Shown: one piece after another, positions 46,101 through 56,355 of the stretch
How positions within the stretch are numbered: position 1 is the first letter of the stretch
How the letters are laid out: every line of letters starts with the position of its first letter
Assembly (NCBI GenBank): GCA_023079485.1
Contig: CM041084.1
Coordinates: 104,600,467-104,664,466, forward strand
Length of the DNA stretch: 64,000 nt
DNA from: Archilochus colubris
Taxonomy: Eukaryota > Chordata > Aves > Apodiformes > Trochilidae
Reading direction: 5' to 3'
Notes under the pieces: model-generated
What the model was told of the DNA's origin: nothing
Database searches by the model: none
The model's input: only the letters and a program-made list of their open reading frames with translations
Program-made: the position numbers and the translations under genes

Positions 46101-49100
46101 AAGTTTGGCAAACAGACCCTGTTACCAGGCCAAACCTCACAGACACCAAGAGCCTCAGAAACACAGCTAGAAACACCACACAACTCCCATCCCCTGGGAA
46201 GGTTCTCCTGGAGGCAAAATTTAAATTGGCTGAGCTCTGGGGAGAAACAGTTGGCATCAATATATTTGCAGGCAAACCCCAGTGTATCTGCAAGGTGCTA
46301 GCATCTCAACCTAGAATGCACTATATAGCCACTTAATTACATAAAATATGACCACACATTGTTTTTCTCTATGAAAAATGGATGTTTCCATTTTTCTTTA
46401 TCTGTAAATTATTAGCCAGCCAATTTATACACTCAGTTTACTCCAAAATCTTACATTCTCTTTATTACTAAAAGACATACAACTCAGAAATAACTTATGC
46501 AGGGGTAGGCTTTTATGAGTCTTTATTTCCCTTTATAAAACCAGCAGATATTCAATGCTGCTCCAGCCACCTGCTCCTTCCAGTTACGACAGCATAGTGT
46601 AGCATTACATAAACTTGTTAAGTTATTACTTTTTTATGGTAAATAGAATATCAGTTCCTGTTAAAAACTCTCTAAAACAATGCTTGTCAACATGCAGCAT
46701 CATTTTCACGTTGACCACAAACTGCCTCCTTCTTCTCTCTGTTTCCAAGGCAGTGAATGCAACTCAGATGCTCACTTTCACCTGGTGCTTATCCCCATCC
46801 CTCAACTTCCTGCTCCAGCTAGGAAAGGCACTTGGCCAAGACCAGGAATATCACATTGCTAGCAGTATAAAAGTGCAGAGCAGCATGCTTAGTCAGCTGC
46901 TTTATGTTATCTTCCCAAAGCAACCTGTTACTCCACCCAAGCCCTCATTTGCTTTAGTCTTTGCCTGGTATGGGAGGGATATATATACAGAGGTTGAACC
47001 TTGACACATCAGGTCTCTGACATTACCACATACTTCAACAGTCACTGCAATTTAACTATTTAGCTACCAAGTATGAAAGCAGAACTCGCTTCTGCAAAAT
47101 TAAATATCAGCTTCCTGATTTTAGAGAAACCTGGTGTTCCTATCATCATTCTGTACATCCAAAACACTTCTCAAGCAGTCTTTCTGAAACATGCTGAAGT
47201 CTGGCTCGATCTGTAGCACAAACATTATATTGCCCCTTCACTGAAACTCGAGAATAGTGGTGTCTATTACATCTCATTAACTCCAGACCTATTGTCCTCC
47301 TTTATCAGCAAGGAAACAAACAAAAATGGATCATTTGACAACACAAAATAAGCACATAAAACATAGATGAGACTTTTAGAATAAGATTCCCTTTCTTCAC
47401 ATCTGAGTTGCTTATGCCAGGCTAGCAATATTTTTCATTCATTCCTGATACCAATAGAAGGATCAAGTGACTGGAAATTAAGAGGCAATGGGAGGAATAG
47501 GTCATTAAAAATATATGAAGGAATTAAAATCTACATAGATTTCAATAAGATCTATTTAAAAACACGTGTGTCCATTTTTACATAGCACATCATATTTTAT
47601 TTTTACTAATTCAGATTTGACTGCCAAAAAGGAAAATGCAAAGGAATACACTAGCCTTAGAAAAATATTCTTTATAAAATCATAGCACAACTAACTACTG
47701 GTCAACCACTCCTAACAAAGCTTTTAAAATTTTCACAGGCCATTTCAGAGGTCAGTTTCAGAGATTCTTGTGGTCTTTTACTCTCCACTAAAGCATAATA
47801 GAATACTTTAAGAATGGGCAACATCTTACCTGTGTTTTTTGATTCCATTAGACAGCGACTCCCCACTGCCACAAACCTTTTCTTCAGACATGCTTGAAGT
47901 TATTGTATCTTTTGAATCCATGCTGTCTCCTAATGAGTAGGCTGCTGTTGTTTCAAACCCACTTAATGATTTTTCAGACTCTGAATCTGCAAAAGAACAG
48001 GTGCATGTTAACAAATCTACTGCCTCTGCTAGACTTCAGTCACTAACAGATCTTCCCTCTTTGTACAAAACTGAAACCTAAGTAGGCTACTGTGTCCTGA
48101 TGACAGCATCCATTTGGTAAGTAACTAGTACTGCCACAGACAGCTGCAGCTCTGCATCTAGATACAGGCTAAAGAGACTGCAAAAAAAGCATGAACACAA
48201 CCAACAAAAAAATCTTATCAAATAGAGCCAAAATCTGATTTTCACTAAACTAAAACTACTTTAACTTGCTTAGGACAAGTAGTAGTATATTACCTCACTA
48301 AATACCAGTTACCTCAACATTCAAATATTGACTTTTCCTATGTAAGATTTCAGTTTGGTCTAATTTCTTAGACACTCATTGCTGTTCAGAAACCTTCACT
48401 TCCCAACTTACTGAACCAGTATCAAAGGACAGGAGGTATCATAGACAGTGGATTACATTAGCCACATAAGTCCCAGCAAAGTCTAAATGATAAGCTCACC
48501 AAACAATAAGATAAACTTTGTACTGTGGAAGGGTAGGTTAATAGAACAAGCCACATTACACATAAAACTTAAAAAAAACAAAACCAAAAACAACCCCAAA
48601 CCAAAACATCAACAACACCAACACTACCTTATTTCCAACCAGTGTCCTGGTCAGGCAGTGCTTGATCAGCTCTTGAGAAAAGATAGTTTTGCCCCAAATC
48701 AAAGTAAAACTATTCCTGGCAAAAGGCTGTATTTTGGTTTCATGTTTTTCTTTCAAACTTGGCAAGACTGCCAAAGGATTATTCCATTGCAAGTTCCGGG
48801 AAGCAAGGGAACAGCTCAAGACAAGTAAAGATATACCAGTTCCCATATGGAAAATCATTTAGCAGAAAACAGGTACAACATTGAATGGTAGAAAGCTTAA
48901 TGCAAGCCTCACCACTTCTGAAAAAGCAAACCCAAACTGTAGTAGACACCACTCCTGCTATATACTTCTTTCATCATATGCTACTGCTCTTGGCTGCAAA
49001 TATGCAGAGAAATAATTAAAGATTAATCATTCTCTTACACCGTGACTCTAATTCAAAACTAGTAATCAAAACCTGCTGAGGTACCAGTTCATCCAAAAGA

Positions 49101-52100
49101 ATATCTCAGTCACAGCTGCCCATTGCCAGGTGCTTTCTTGTTTTCTCCTAAAACCCAGTGCCAGTAGCTTCTCCAAAACATGCAAATTATTTGTTGCTTT
49201 GGTGAAGGAGACAGTGACTAGAGGTCTTTCCACTATGCTCAGGTTACAGAAGGTCAAGAACAGTACAAAATCCCGATGAATGGATGGGCTGTGCCACAAT
49301 GTCTCAATCCTCTCCAGTGAGAGGAGGTCTAAGAGCATAAAGGAGACCTTTCCTTTCATTAAAAACACCCATCCCTATCCTTGTCAAGACAGCACTGAAA
49401 TTAAGCCAGTTGCTAGGGAATGGAAAGAACTGCCAGCTGGTGCTGAGGATATGTTAAAAAAGTGGACTGGCACTCCAGAGCATTTTCTCACAACTTTCCT
49501 CAAATTTGTCAGTCTAGCTCTGTGCCAAATTGTGATATAACACATCAAAGCAGTAGTTTGGTGGGTAGTGTATAGAACAAGTAGGATAAGGAGAAGCATT
49601 TTTACTTGGGGACAACTCTGTTACATAAAATACTGATTGCTCCAGAGATTACAAGCTCAGGTAGTTAGAAGAACAATGTTGGGTATCCAGACACCTCAGA
49701 GGAAGAGACACTCTCAAAGTCTAACACAGATTGGGCCTCAGCATCCTGACCACATGACAAGCCATAAATCCCTTCAAGGTAAGCTGGAGAGACACGCTTA
49801 AAACTGTGCCAACAGTTATCATGACAAAAAGAAGTATGAAGCAAACTTGGTAACATAAAGCAGAGTCTTGCCTCCTCTAAGACTCCTTTATTCTGTATCA
49901 TCAGGGACTGTCTTGTTTTCAGACAAGAGTCAGAAGATGCACTTTGAGTTTCTGCAATAGACCCAGGACTTTAGAACCAGAAAGGGAAGAATTGGCAAGC
50001 TTAACCAGAACTGCTGAACACTCTCTTGATATCCTTCTCAGTATAACAAGGATTTTTAAACACCACACGTTATCAGTTCTCCTAATGCTGCCCTTACAGT
50101 GCTGAGAGACAATTCTGCTGGACTGAGGTCAACACCTGCAAACCTTACTATAGCTGTAGGCACTAACCAGCCAGCCTTCTCCAGGGCATGTGCCTTACCT
50201 ATTACAAAAAGAGCATACCATACAATAAAGAGCAGTAGAAGAAGGAAACCAGGCATTGTTGTGAGAAATTGCTCTCAAGACATCTCTCCAATTTTCCTGA
50301 AAAACAGTTCTCATTGAGAAAGTACAACTACTACAGCTCCTGCCACCAAAAATCTCAATGTCCAGTCCCTAAACATCAGCTCCCTCCTTTGACCCAACAA
50401 GCTTAACAAACCTTGAGAGGTTTTCTCAGTGTCAGGGTGAACAGGCCTGGTATTGTACTGTGAGCACAGATCAACAGGCAACTCAGGCTGAGCTTTTCCC
50501 CGTGTACTTGCAGCTAACTCTTTTCTGAATTAAGATTTGCATACTCCCCCGTCACTGCAAAAAAAAGATTTATATTCACAAGTTTTTACAGAGCAGCTGT
50601 CAAACAGATGACTAGGAGAAAAGGAGCTTTTTTTTTCCGATGAACTTAAGGGGTGTGGGCCGAGGAGGGGGGAGATGGAATAAGAAGCCAAAAATTTAAA
50701 ATTATTTTTGAGGCAAGACCAGGCTGACTAGGAAGCTCTCCAACTCATGAAACCTGAAGTGTCAGAGTAACAGTGAAAACACCAGCTACATTTTGCAAGA
50801 GTGGGAGAGCAAGGTAAAACAGCAGAAACACTAACAAACTTTAATTAAGGAAAGTTCATCTCCTTTTGCAACAACTGGTATGCCTTCAGTTCCAGATAGA
50901 AAAGTATGGCCAATATGGATGTGGTTAATAAATATAACTGAGAATGTCAGTGTTTAAGCACTGACAAGGTTGCGTTAGAATTCTGACAAGGTGTTCCCCA
51001 GCCCTCTCAGAGATACTTGAGTTCATTCTTTTAACTCTGTGCAAGGCAAGAAGTCTGCTGGCAGCAGTGTTCTTGTATAGGTTGTGGAGTCTTTTTTTAA
51101 TTAATTCAGGAAAGGCTACATGACAAACTACCCTAAACATAGAAGGAAGGGCAATATGTTTCTATGTTTTTGTACAAATTTTACTTTTAAGCGAGCTGGC
51201 AACTGGAAACAAACTAGGATGTAAGCAGAGCAACAGAACTAATATACTAATTTCTGTAACATTTAGAAGCATTATTTATAAACAGAGCACACATTAGTAG
51301 TATGTAACAGTTAAAATGTACTAAGACAAGTTAGCTTTAGTATAATCTTTAGTAATTCCTGTAGGTAAATAACTGCTTTTACAGCAAGATTGCATTTATG
51401 AAAAAAACCCCAATACCTTTCTCAACACAGACAAAAGCTATGTTTGACAAAAAACCCCAGCTCTGAGGTAAAACCTGTTAAAGAGAAAAATCAGGACACT
51501 TCTATGCTCCTCCCTAATTAGGTGTGCAATATGCATATAATCAAGGAATCCTATCTGCAAGGCAAAAATCAAGAACCTTCACCCTTTAATTCTTTACCTG
51601 CCTAGCCATTTTCAGCATTGTGGATAGACTCTGCATTTGTATTCCATTTTCATATGCTCCCTTAGGTCAGTATACATAATCAAAGCTAGTAACTTCTCCA
51701 GCTCTCCTATGAGATCCCATTGGTCATACTAAATTTTGCTACTTGTTTAGTGCTTCTTCTCTTCCCCAATACTCCCTCCCTCCCCCTCTCCCAGCTTTAA
51801 ACATAGAAGAGTCTGACACATCTTAAGCATTCAATCCTGAAACCGAGATCTGCTCCAGCACTGCCTGTGCTATCAAGTTTAATCACACATTTCCACCACT
51901 CCTATGACGAGGGGATCAGCGCACCAGGAAGCAATGTTACCCGACCTATTGCTATCAGAGTTCAGATTAATAATACCCTTAACATTACTGTTCTTAACAC
52001 TGGATACCAGGCTTTGGTAACACAAATAACTCCCATTTCCTGTAGATTCTTCCTTTCATGTTCAGGGTATTTATTAATCCTGTTGCAGGGATTTAGGAGT

Positions 52101-55100
52101 TCCCACAGCAGTCAGAAAGCATTGCTGGAAGTGTATCACTTCAAAATAAAAAGAGGAAAGACTTCAGCAAATAAACTGCTACTTCAGTAAGCAATCTTAC
52201 CACCTTACAGACATTCCAGATATTTCCATAATTGTGCCTGCAATTTGTACAGAGAGAACTACACAACACAGACTTAGCAGTGTCCAGCTTAGTCAACACC
52301 AATGCTAGCAGGTAGCATGGCTCAATCATAGAATCATAGAATTGGCTGGGTTGGAAGGGACCTCAGAGATCATCAAGTCCAGCCCTTGATCCACTCCCGC
52401 TGCAGTTACCAGACTATGGCACTGAGTGCCACATCCAGTCTCTTTTTAAATATCTCCAGGGATGAAGAATCCACTACTTCCCTGGGCAGCCCATTCCAAT
52501 GCCTGATCACCCTCTCAGTAAAGAAATTCTTTCTAATGTCCAACCTAAACCTCCCCTGGCACAACTTAAGACCATGCCCTCTTGTATTGCTGAGAGCTGC
52601 CTAGGAAAAGAGACCAACCCCCACCTGGCTACACCCTCCTTTCAGGGAGTTACAGAGAGTGAATCGGAGCAGATATGTCAGTCAAACAGATGATGCTTTT
52701 ACACTTGAACTAGGCACATTTCTGGTGATGTTCTCTTCAGATTAGCTCTGCTCTCCTACAATGGACTGAGTGTCCAACAGCAACAGGACTGTATCTTCTC
52801 TTTCAGCTTCACTGAGGAGTCTGTTTCATGCAACCAGACTGCTCTACAATGTGATTCAGAGCATGGTAAACGGGGACAAGGAGCTGCTGCTCTGAACATA
52901 TCCTTTCTAATACATTTGTTCAAAAATCTGTTTGAAAAGTCTTGGATGGCTCTGAATTGAGACAGCTAGTGATACTTCTGTTGAGAGTAAACAAGCATAA
53001 GTAAACATGCAGGCAATAATCTTTTAAACAACAAACCAAAAAGCAATAGTGGCTTCTTCTTTCAACTTGTCAGTTCAAAGCTAACAGTTCCCTAGCTCAA
53101 AGTGCAAGTCTAGTTATGCAACACTCTCACTTCTAAACTCACTCCTACAGTGGAGATTTAAAAATTCAGGCAACTGTAGCTAGAAAATGATGGTATCCTA
53201 ACAGAAGAAAGACTCCTGACGTAGTGACATTTTTCCACTGACAGATATTTTAACTTGTTATATCACCCTGTTAAAATACATTAGTGTTTGCTCAATCTCC
53301 TATACAGCTTTGGAAGATAAATCATGAATACGTCTATTTATCCAAAATCAATATCATTTATTAAAAGACTAACAGATTGCAAATCAGGTTTAGCAGAAAG
53401 CTTTGAAGTCCTATTGGTTGAGATTTCTGGAGATAGGAATTTTTAGCCTCTAACAATCAGGTCTAGGCACTGCTCTCTGTTGTGAAGATATTTCTGACCA
53501 TATCTGCTGTCTCAGTAGCCCCCCAAAAAACCAACTCACATTTCCAAACTCTGAGCCAGTGCCATATATGCCTGACTCCTCTGGTCTCACTGAGACAAGA
53601 AGCTTTCTCATTGAGACTCTACAAACAGTGGCAGAAAAGCAAGAGTATTAGAAAGTATTACCAGGATGCCAGTGATTAGCAAAAAAAATACAGCCCATGC
53701 ATCCAGAAAAATGTCATTTCCCTTTCTCTAGCAGGACAACCTGTTCCCCTCTCCCACCCCACCCCACAAAAAAGAGTGCCTCTTCTCCCCCCTACAGACC
53801 TTCAGAGACAGAGAAGGCTCTGATCACTGCAAAACACTGACTGGGAGGAACCTAGAGAAGAGAATCTATAGCAACTCTGATGAAGCTGACAGACAGTCAA
53901 GAAAGTGAGTCTGGCCTGGAAAATTATTTAAATTGCAATCAAGATGAATTATGTCAAGTAGCTTCTCACGAAGATGAGAGAATTGACATCTGTGTCTTAT
54001 AGATGTGTGTATAGATATATATATACATATACATATACCTATACACATATATATATGGTCAATAAATTTCAAGTAACACAAATTGACTTGATATGATTTG
54101 TTTGCAGATTCAAATAACAAAACCACAACCCCTATCCACTACAGAGGAGGCTTTGGACATTATAATTCAGAAGATTTAGAGACTGGGTCAGTTATGAGAT
54201 GCATAGACTAACAGGTCTTTAAATCTGAGTATTCTCTCATATACACAAAGTAAGACTGACTGCAGAGACACATTCCAGCACCCTCAGATAAACAGCTACT
54301 CTCTGCTTTTTTCCAGCCAGCAAAAAGAGCCTGAGGCCTTTCAGCAGCATGGTTCTTTTGGTGCTGGTTGATGACCCCGTTTCTAGGGTTCCTCGATCTC
54401 TTCTCCTTGAAGGATTGATAAATTTGCTTCTGTGCCAAGAAGCAAAGTGTGCTGTGAATTTGCTGTGTTCCTGTGCTAGTGCTATACTTGAGCACAGACT
54501 CCACTTTACTGGTTTTTATTCTCTGCTTAAGTTGCACACTGCAGAAGCCCTATAAAGGAGTCTGGGAACAGAACTCTACTTGTCTGTCAGAAGCATGATA
54601 CAGTTCAGCTCCCAGGAAAAATTAACCTCATACTTGAAGTATTCCATCACAACCTAATTAACTGCTACAGTTAGACTATGTTCACCCTCAAGCTTTTCCA
54701 GGTCCTTCATAACAGTAGACAACTGTGTGCTGCAGGATGACCCAGTCAGAGCTATTACTGAGCTGCACTACACACAACCTCTCTATACAAATGTACTCTG
54801 TGATCATCTTACACAGTTCAGATTTTTCCAGAAATCACTATGTGCACGTACAGCACATGAATATATGGAAGATACTAAAGTGAAGAGCAGACAGGGAAAT
54901 AGAGGGTATTTCAGAAATGCATGCAGGATTTTGATTCATCCTTTTCTTCCACCTGTGACACTTGAGGTATGCAAAACTGAAATAGAACAAGTCTTGCTTA
55001 ACCCCATTATCCTTTCAAACTAGGGATTCTTATGGACTAATTCTATCAACAAAGCAAAAGAAAAAAACAAACTAAAAGGAAAAAATCCTACACCACCACG

Positions 55101-55607
55101 GAGAAAGCAATTCAGAAGGCTCTCAGATGCAGTTACACCTAAAATAGGAGCCTCAAGTTCTTCTATTTAATAAAAGGACATAGACACCCAGGCATTCAGA
55201 CCTCTGATGACTGTCCTGTATTTCTGTAGCTTCGTTGTGCTACGGTGAAACAATAAATCCTGTAGGTGAACTTGGGCAAATTTTTAGAGGCCCCACTGAT
55301 GAAACACAGAAAGCATTCTCCTAAGATTAGTTTCACATTAGAAAGACAGAGATTTCACTTAAAGTGAAACTGTTGCCAACCCCACCCCCCCCCCCCACAC
55401 ACACACATCCACCACACACTCACATTCTGGACACCATTGCTTACCTGAAACAGCATCATAGAACTGCTCTTCACTGATGATGCTGAGAGGTGGAGATCCC
55501 TTAACCAGAGATTGCTCTAGTTCATGGTGTTCAGTAGCTAGTGTCTCTAATGCTTCTGACAAGATCTTGTTTTTCTCCTGCTCATGCTCCAGTTTCAAAT
55601 TCCTCAC
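28007..55607 (-). CDS. OSBPL1A: OSBPL1A (ORP1), C-terminal 523 codons in 13 exons
   Basis: ORP1 is an oxysterol-binding-protein-related lipid sensor. Its long form sits on late endosomes through ankyrin repeats and Rab7, and contacts the ER through a VAP-binding FFAT motif. Exons, in reading order: 55607-55445, 47986-47830, 42936-42861, 41236-41102, 40759-40662, 39968-39786, 39310-39203, 39111-39022, 38818-38692, 35078-34962, 34176-34053, 31839-31749, 28109-28007. Phases match at every junction and the total (1,569 nt plus stop) is divisible by three. [15 protein letters not shown], the family signature, lies in exon 39968-39786. [28 protein letters not shown] and the C-terminal [13 protein letters not shown] match human ORP1 as recalled. 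Ankyrin and PH exons lie off the right edge. The gene is convergent with CABYR. Confidence 0.95.
28110..31748 (-). other. OSBPL1A intron
   Basis: Intron between the last two coding exons, 3.6 kb. I see no exon, RNA gene or clear mobile element in it. Confidence 0.7.
31749..31839 (-). CDS. OSBPL1A: OSBPL1A exon: C-terminal helix
   Basis: Encodes [20 protein letters not shown], then [11 protein letters not shown]. Acceptor TCTTCAAG, donor GACGAG|GTCAGT. Confidence 0.95.
31840..34052 (-). other. OSBPL1A intron with LTR
   Basis: 2.2 kb intron. It holds the 455-bp LTR at 33405-33859 and nothing else recognisable. Confidence 0.75.
33405..33859 (-). mobile_element. Solo LTR, endogenous retrovirus, ERVL-like
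   Basis: The element has TG...CA ends (TGTGGTGGG ... CAGCACA) and a 5-bp target duplication GGTGG at 33400-33404 and 33860-33864. Five-base duplications are typical of ERVL. On the - strand it begins TGTGCTGACTGGGG and contains AATTTTCTTCATAGCAGCCC, a stretch I associate with avian ERVL LTRs. No internal genes are present. Confidence 0.82.
34053..34176 (-). CDS. OSBPL1A: OSBPL1A exon: ORD
   Basis: Encodes [20 protein letters not shown], then [20 protein letters not shown] and I. TDCRLRPD is a conserved ORP stretch. Confidence 0.95.
34962..35078 (-). CDS. OSBPL1A: OSBPL1A exon: ORD
   Basis: Encodes [20 protein letters not shown], then [19 protein letters not shown]. It is in phase 0 at both ends. 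Confidence 0.95.
35079..38691 (-). other. OSBPL1A intron with nested CR1
   Basis: 3.6 kb intron. It has an 18-base A run at 36107-36124, a C run near 37617-37628 and a nested CR1 pair at 38021-38470. The rest shows nothing recognisable. Confidence 0.7.
38021..38470 (-). mobile_element. CR1 inserted into an older CR1
   Basis: The outer CR1 starts CATAGAATGCTGGGAGTTGG at 38021 and breaks at about 38057. A second CR1 (CATAGAATGGCTTAGATTGG) runs to about 38425, after which the outer text resumes as CATCTAGTCCAACCCCCTGC. Confidence 0.85.
38692..38818 (-). CDS. OSBPL1A: OSBPL1A exon: ORD
   Basis: Encodes [20 protein letters not shown], then [20 protein letters not shown] and SKQ. Acceptor TTGACAG, donor AACAG|GTATTA. 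Confidence 0.95.
39022..39111 (-). CDS. OSBPL1A: OSBPL1A exon: ORD
   Basis: Encodes [20 protein letters not shown], then KVEGYIQDK. Donor AAAAG|GTAAGA. Confidence 0.95.
39203..39310 (-). CDS. OSBPL1A: OSBPL1A exon: ORD
   Basis: Encodes [20 protein letters not shown], then [16 protein letters not shown]. Donor CACAA|GTAAGT, phase 2 at both ends. Confidence 0.95.
39311..39785 (-). other. OSBPL1A intron
   Basis: 475-bp intron between two ORD exons. Nothing notable is seen. Confidence 0.75.
39786..39968 (-). CDS. OSBPL1A: OSBPL1A exon: ORD signature
   Basis: Encodes [20 protein letters not shown] and continues [20 protein letters not shown]. The HH of EQVSHHPP binds the PI4P headgroup in the ORP family. 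The exon ends within LELLE, with donor GA|GTAAGT. Confidence 0.97.
39969..40661 (-). other. OSBPL1A intron
   Basis: 693-bp intron, AT-rich. Nothing notable is seen. Confidence 0.75.
40662..40759 (-). CDS. OSBPL1A: OSBPL1A exon: ORD
   Basis: Encodes [20 protein letters not shown], then [25 protein letters not shown] is a strongly conserved ORP family stretch. Donor ATCAG|GTAACG. Confidence 0.95.
40760..41101 (-). other. OSBPL1A intron
   Basis: 342-bp intron within the ORD. Nothing notable is seen. Confidence 0.75.
41102..41236 (-). CDS. OSBPL1A: OSBPL1A exon: ORD
   Basis: 45 codons in phase 0 at both ends. Encodes [20 protein letters not shown], then [20 protein letters not shown] and TERMQ. 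The SSTT part differs from the SDPV I recall in human. Confidence 0.95.
42050..42070. repeat. (TA)n microsatellite
   Basis: About ten TA dinucleotides in a row, likely length-variable. Confidence 0.9.
42525..42640. repeat. G/T-rich low-complexity stretch
   Basis: Imperfect GTTT repeats such as GTTTATTTGTTTGTTTGG. Probably simple-sequence expansion. Confidence 0.75.
42861..42936 (-). CDS. OSBPL1A: OSBPL1A exon: start of ORD
   Basis: Acceptor TCCCACAG and donor GGAATG|GTAAGG. It encodes [20 protein letters not shown] and RKCIGM, the N-terminal lid region of the sterol/PI4P-binding domain. Confidence 0.93.
42937..47829 (-). other. OSBPL1A intron
   Basis: 4.9 kb AT-rich intron. Several open frames occur on both strands but none has splice context or a recognisable protein. 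Confidence 0.7.
47830..47986 (-). CDS. OSBPL1A: OSBPL1A exon: linker and candidate ORP1S start
   Basis: Acceptor TTTTGCAG and donor CACAG|GTAAG. It encodes [20 protein letters not shown] and on to [10 protein letters not shown]. The region is a serine-rich linker before the [19 protein letters not shown] starts at ATG 47891-47889 and corresponds to the start of the human short form ORP1S as I recall it. Confidence 0.92.
52326..52645 (-). mobile_element. CR1 LINE 3' fragment
   Basis: It begins ATCATAGAATCATAGAATTG and GGAAGGGACCTCAGAGATCA, continues with CTTCCCTGGGCAGCCCATTC and AAGAAATTCTTTCTAATGTC. This is the typical reverse complement of the avian CR1 3' end. Confidence 0.92.
54005..54057. 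repeat. ATATAC-type simple repeat
   Basis: Irregular tandem TATAC and ATATAT units. Confidence 0.8.
55381..55407. repeat. C run followed by (CA)n
   Basis: A run of 12 or more C followed by CACACACA, about 40 bp from the OSBPL1A exon at 55445, on the donor side. Confidence 0.85.
55445..55607 (-). CDS. OSBPL1A: OSBPL1A exon: coiled coil and start of FFAT-like motif
   Basis: Acceptor CTTATAG|GTGAGG and donor TTTCAG|GTAAGC. It encodes [20 protein letters not shown] and onward through [21 protein letters not shown], entering in phase 0 and leaving in phase 1. The heptad-rich part is the end of the coiled coil between the PH domain and the ORD. The FFAT-like core QFYDAVS sits at the exon end and its acidic C-flank is in the next exon. 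Confidence 0.93.
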
Positions 55608-56314
55608 CTATAAGTAGACACATGTATGAATAAAATCTCATCTCTCCAAAGAATGTGTGGCTGGAAACTGTTCAGAAAATAGACCCAAATAAATAACTGG
55701 CAAACAGCTGGAACTGAAGTCACGTGGATTAATAATAATATTACTGTATTTTTGTGATGACAAAAAGGTTGCTTCTCAGCTTTTTCAGCTATTTGAGAAA
55801 TTTGACAAATGAGATCTGACAGTAGAGATCACAATTCCACAAATGAGTAACTCTGCCTTAAAAATGAGGGAAAATATTTACATCTCTGCTTGAGTGACCT
55901 TAACTATGCAGTTAGTGATTGGTTTCTACGCATGCCAAGCTCCTTGTACTAGTCTGCCCTAATTCAGGCCAAGCAGCATCATCTAAATTGAATTACAGAG
56001 CAAATGAGAATGCCAGCTGCAAAAAACTGCAACTGAACTATAAGCTGAAAACATTTAACCCCGAGGATTAAATAAGAAAGCAAAAAAAGAAAATTCTTCT
56101 AATTATTCAATTCAACATTGATACAGCAGCCCTCCTTCCCCATTCCCAGAGCAGTCTGCAGAGGAGCCAGAAGATGACCAAAAAAAGCAGCCCAGCCACC
56201 AGATGGTGGACTTTTTTTTTTTTGAGCCTACACATGCAATTGGCTCCAGAAAGGATGATGTTATCCAAGTTTTGAGACCAGGACTAGTAATGAGACACCA
56301 ACATGTCCTTCCGA

Positions 56315-56355
56315 TTCTCTCTCTCTCTCTCTTTTTTTTTTTTTTTTTTTTTTTT
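56315..56355. repeat. (CT)n followed by poly-T
   Basis: About eight CT units then about 24 T. Low complexity. Confidence 0.9.

Larger units (their letters stand above)
47987..55444 (-). other. OSBPL1A large intron
   Basis: 7.5 kb intron interrupting the FFAT-like motif. It holds a CR1 at 52326-52645, an AT-rich tandem stretch near 54005-54057 and a C/CA run at 55381-55407. If a short ORP1S transcript exists, its promoter would be expected here, but I cannot point to it. Confidence 0.65.

Noticed and set aside
45938..46336. 132-codon frame on + strand and its antisense partner
   Set aside because: It is a single isolated frame in an AT-rich intron, without splice sites, codon bias or a recognisable motif.
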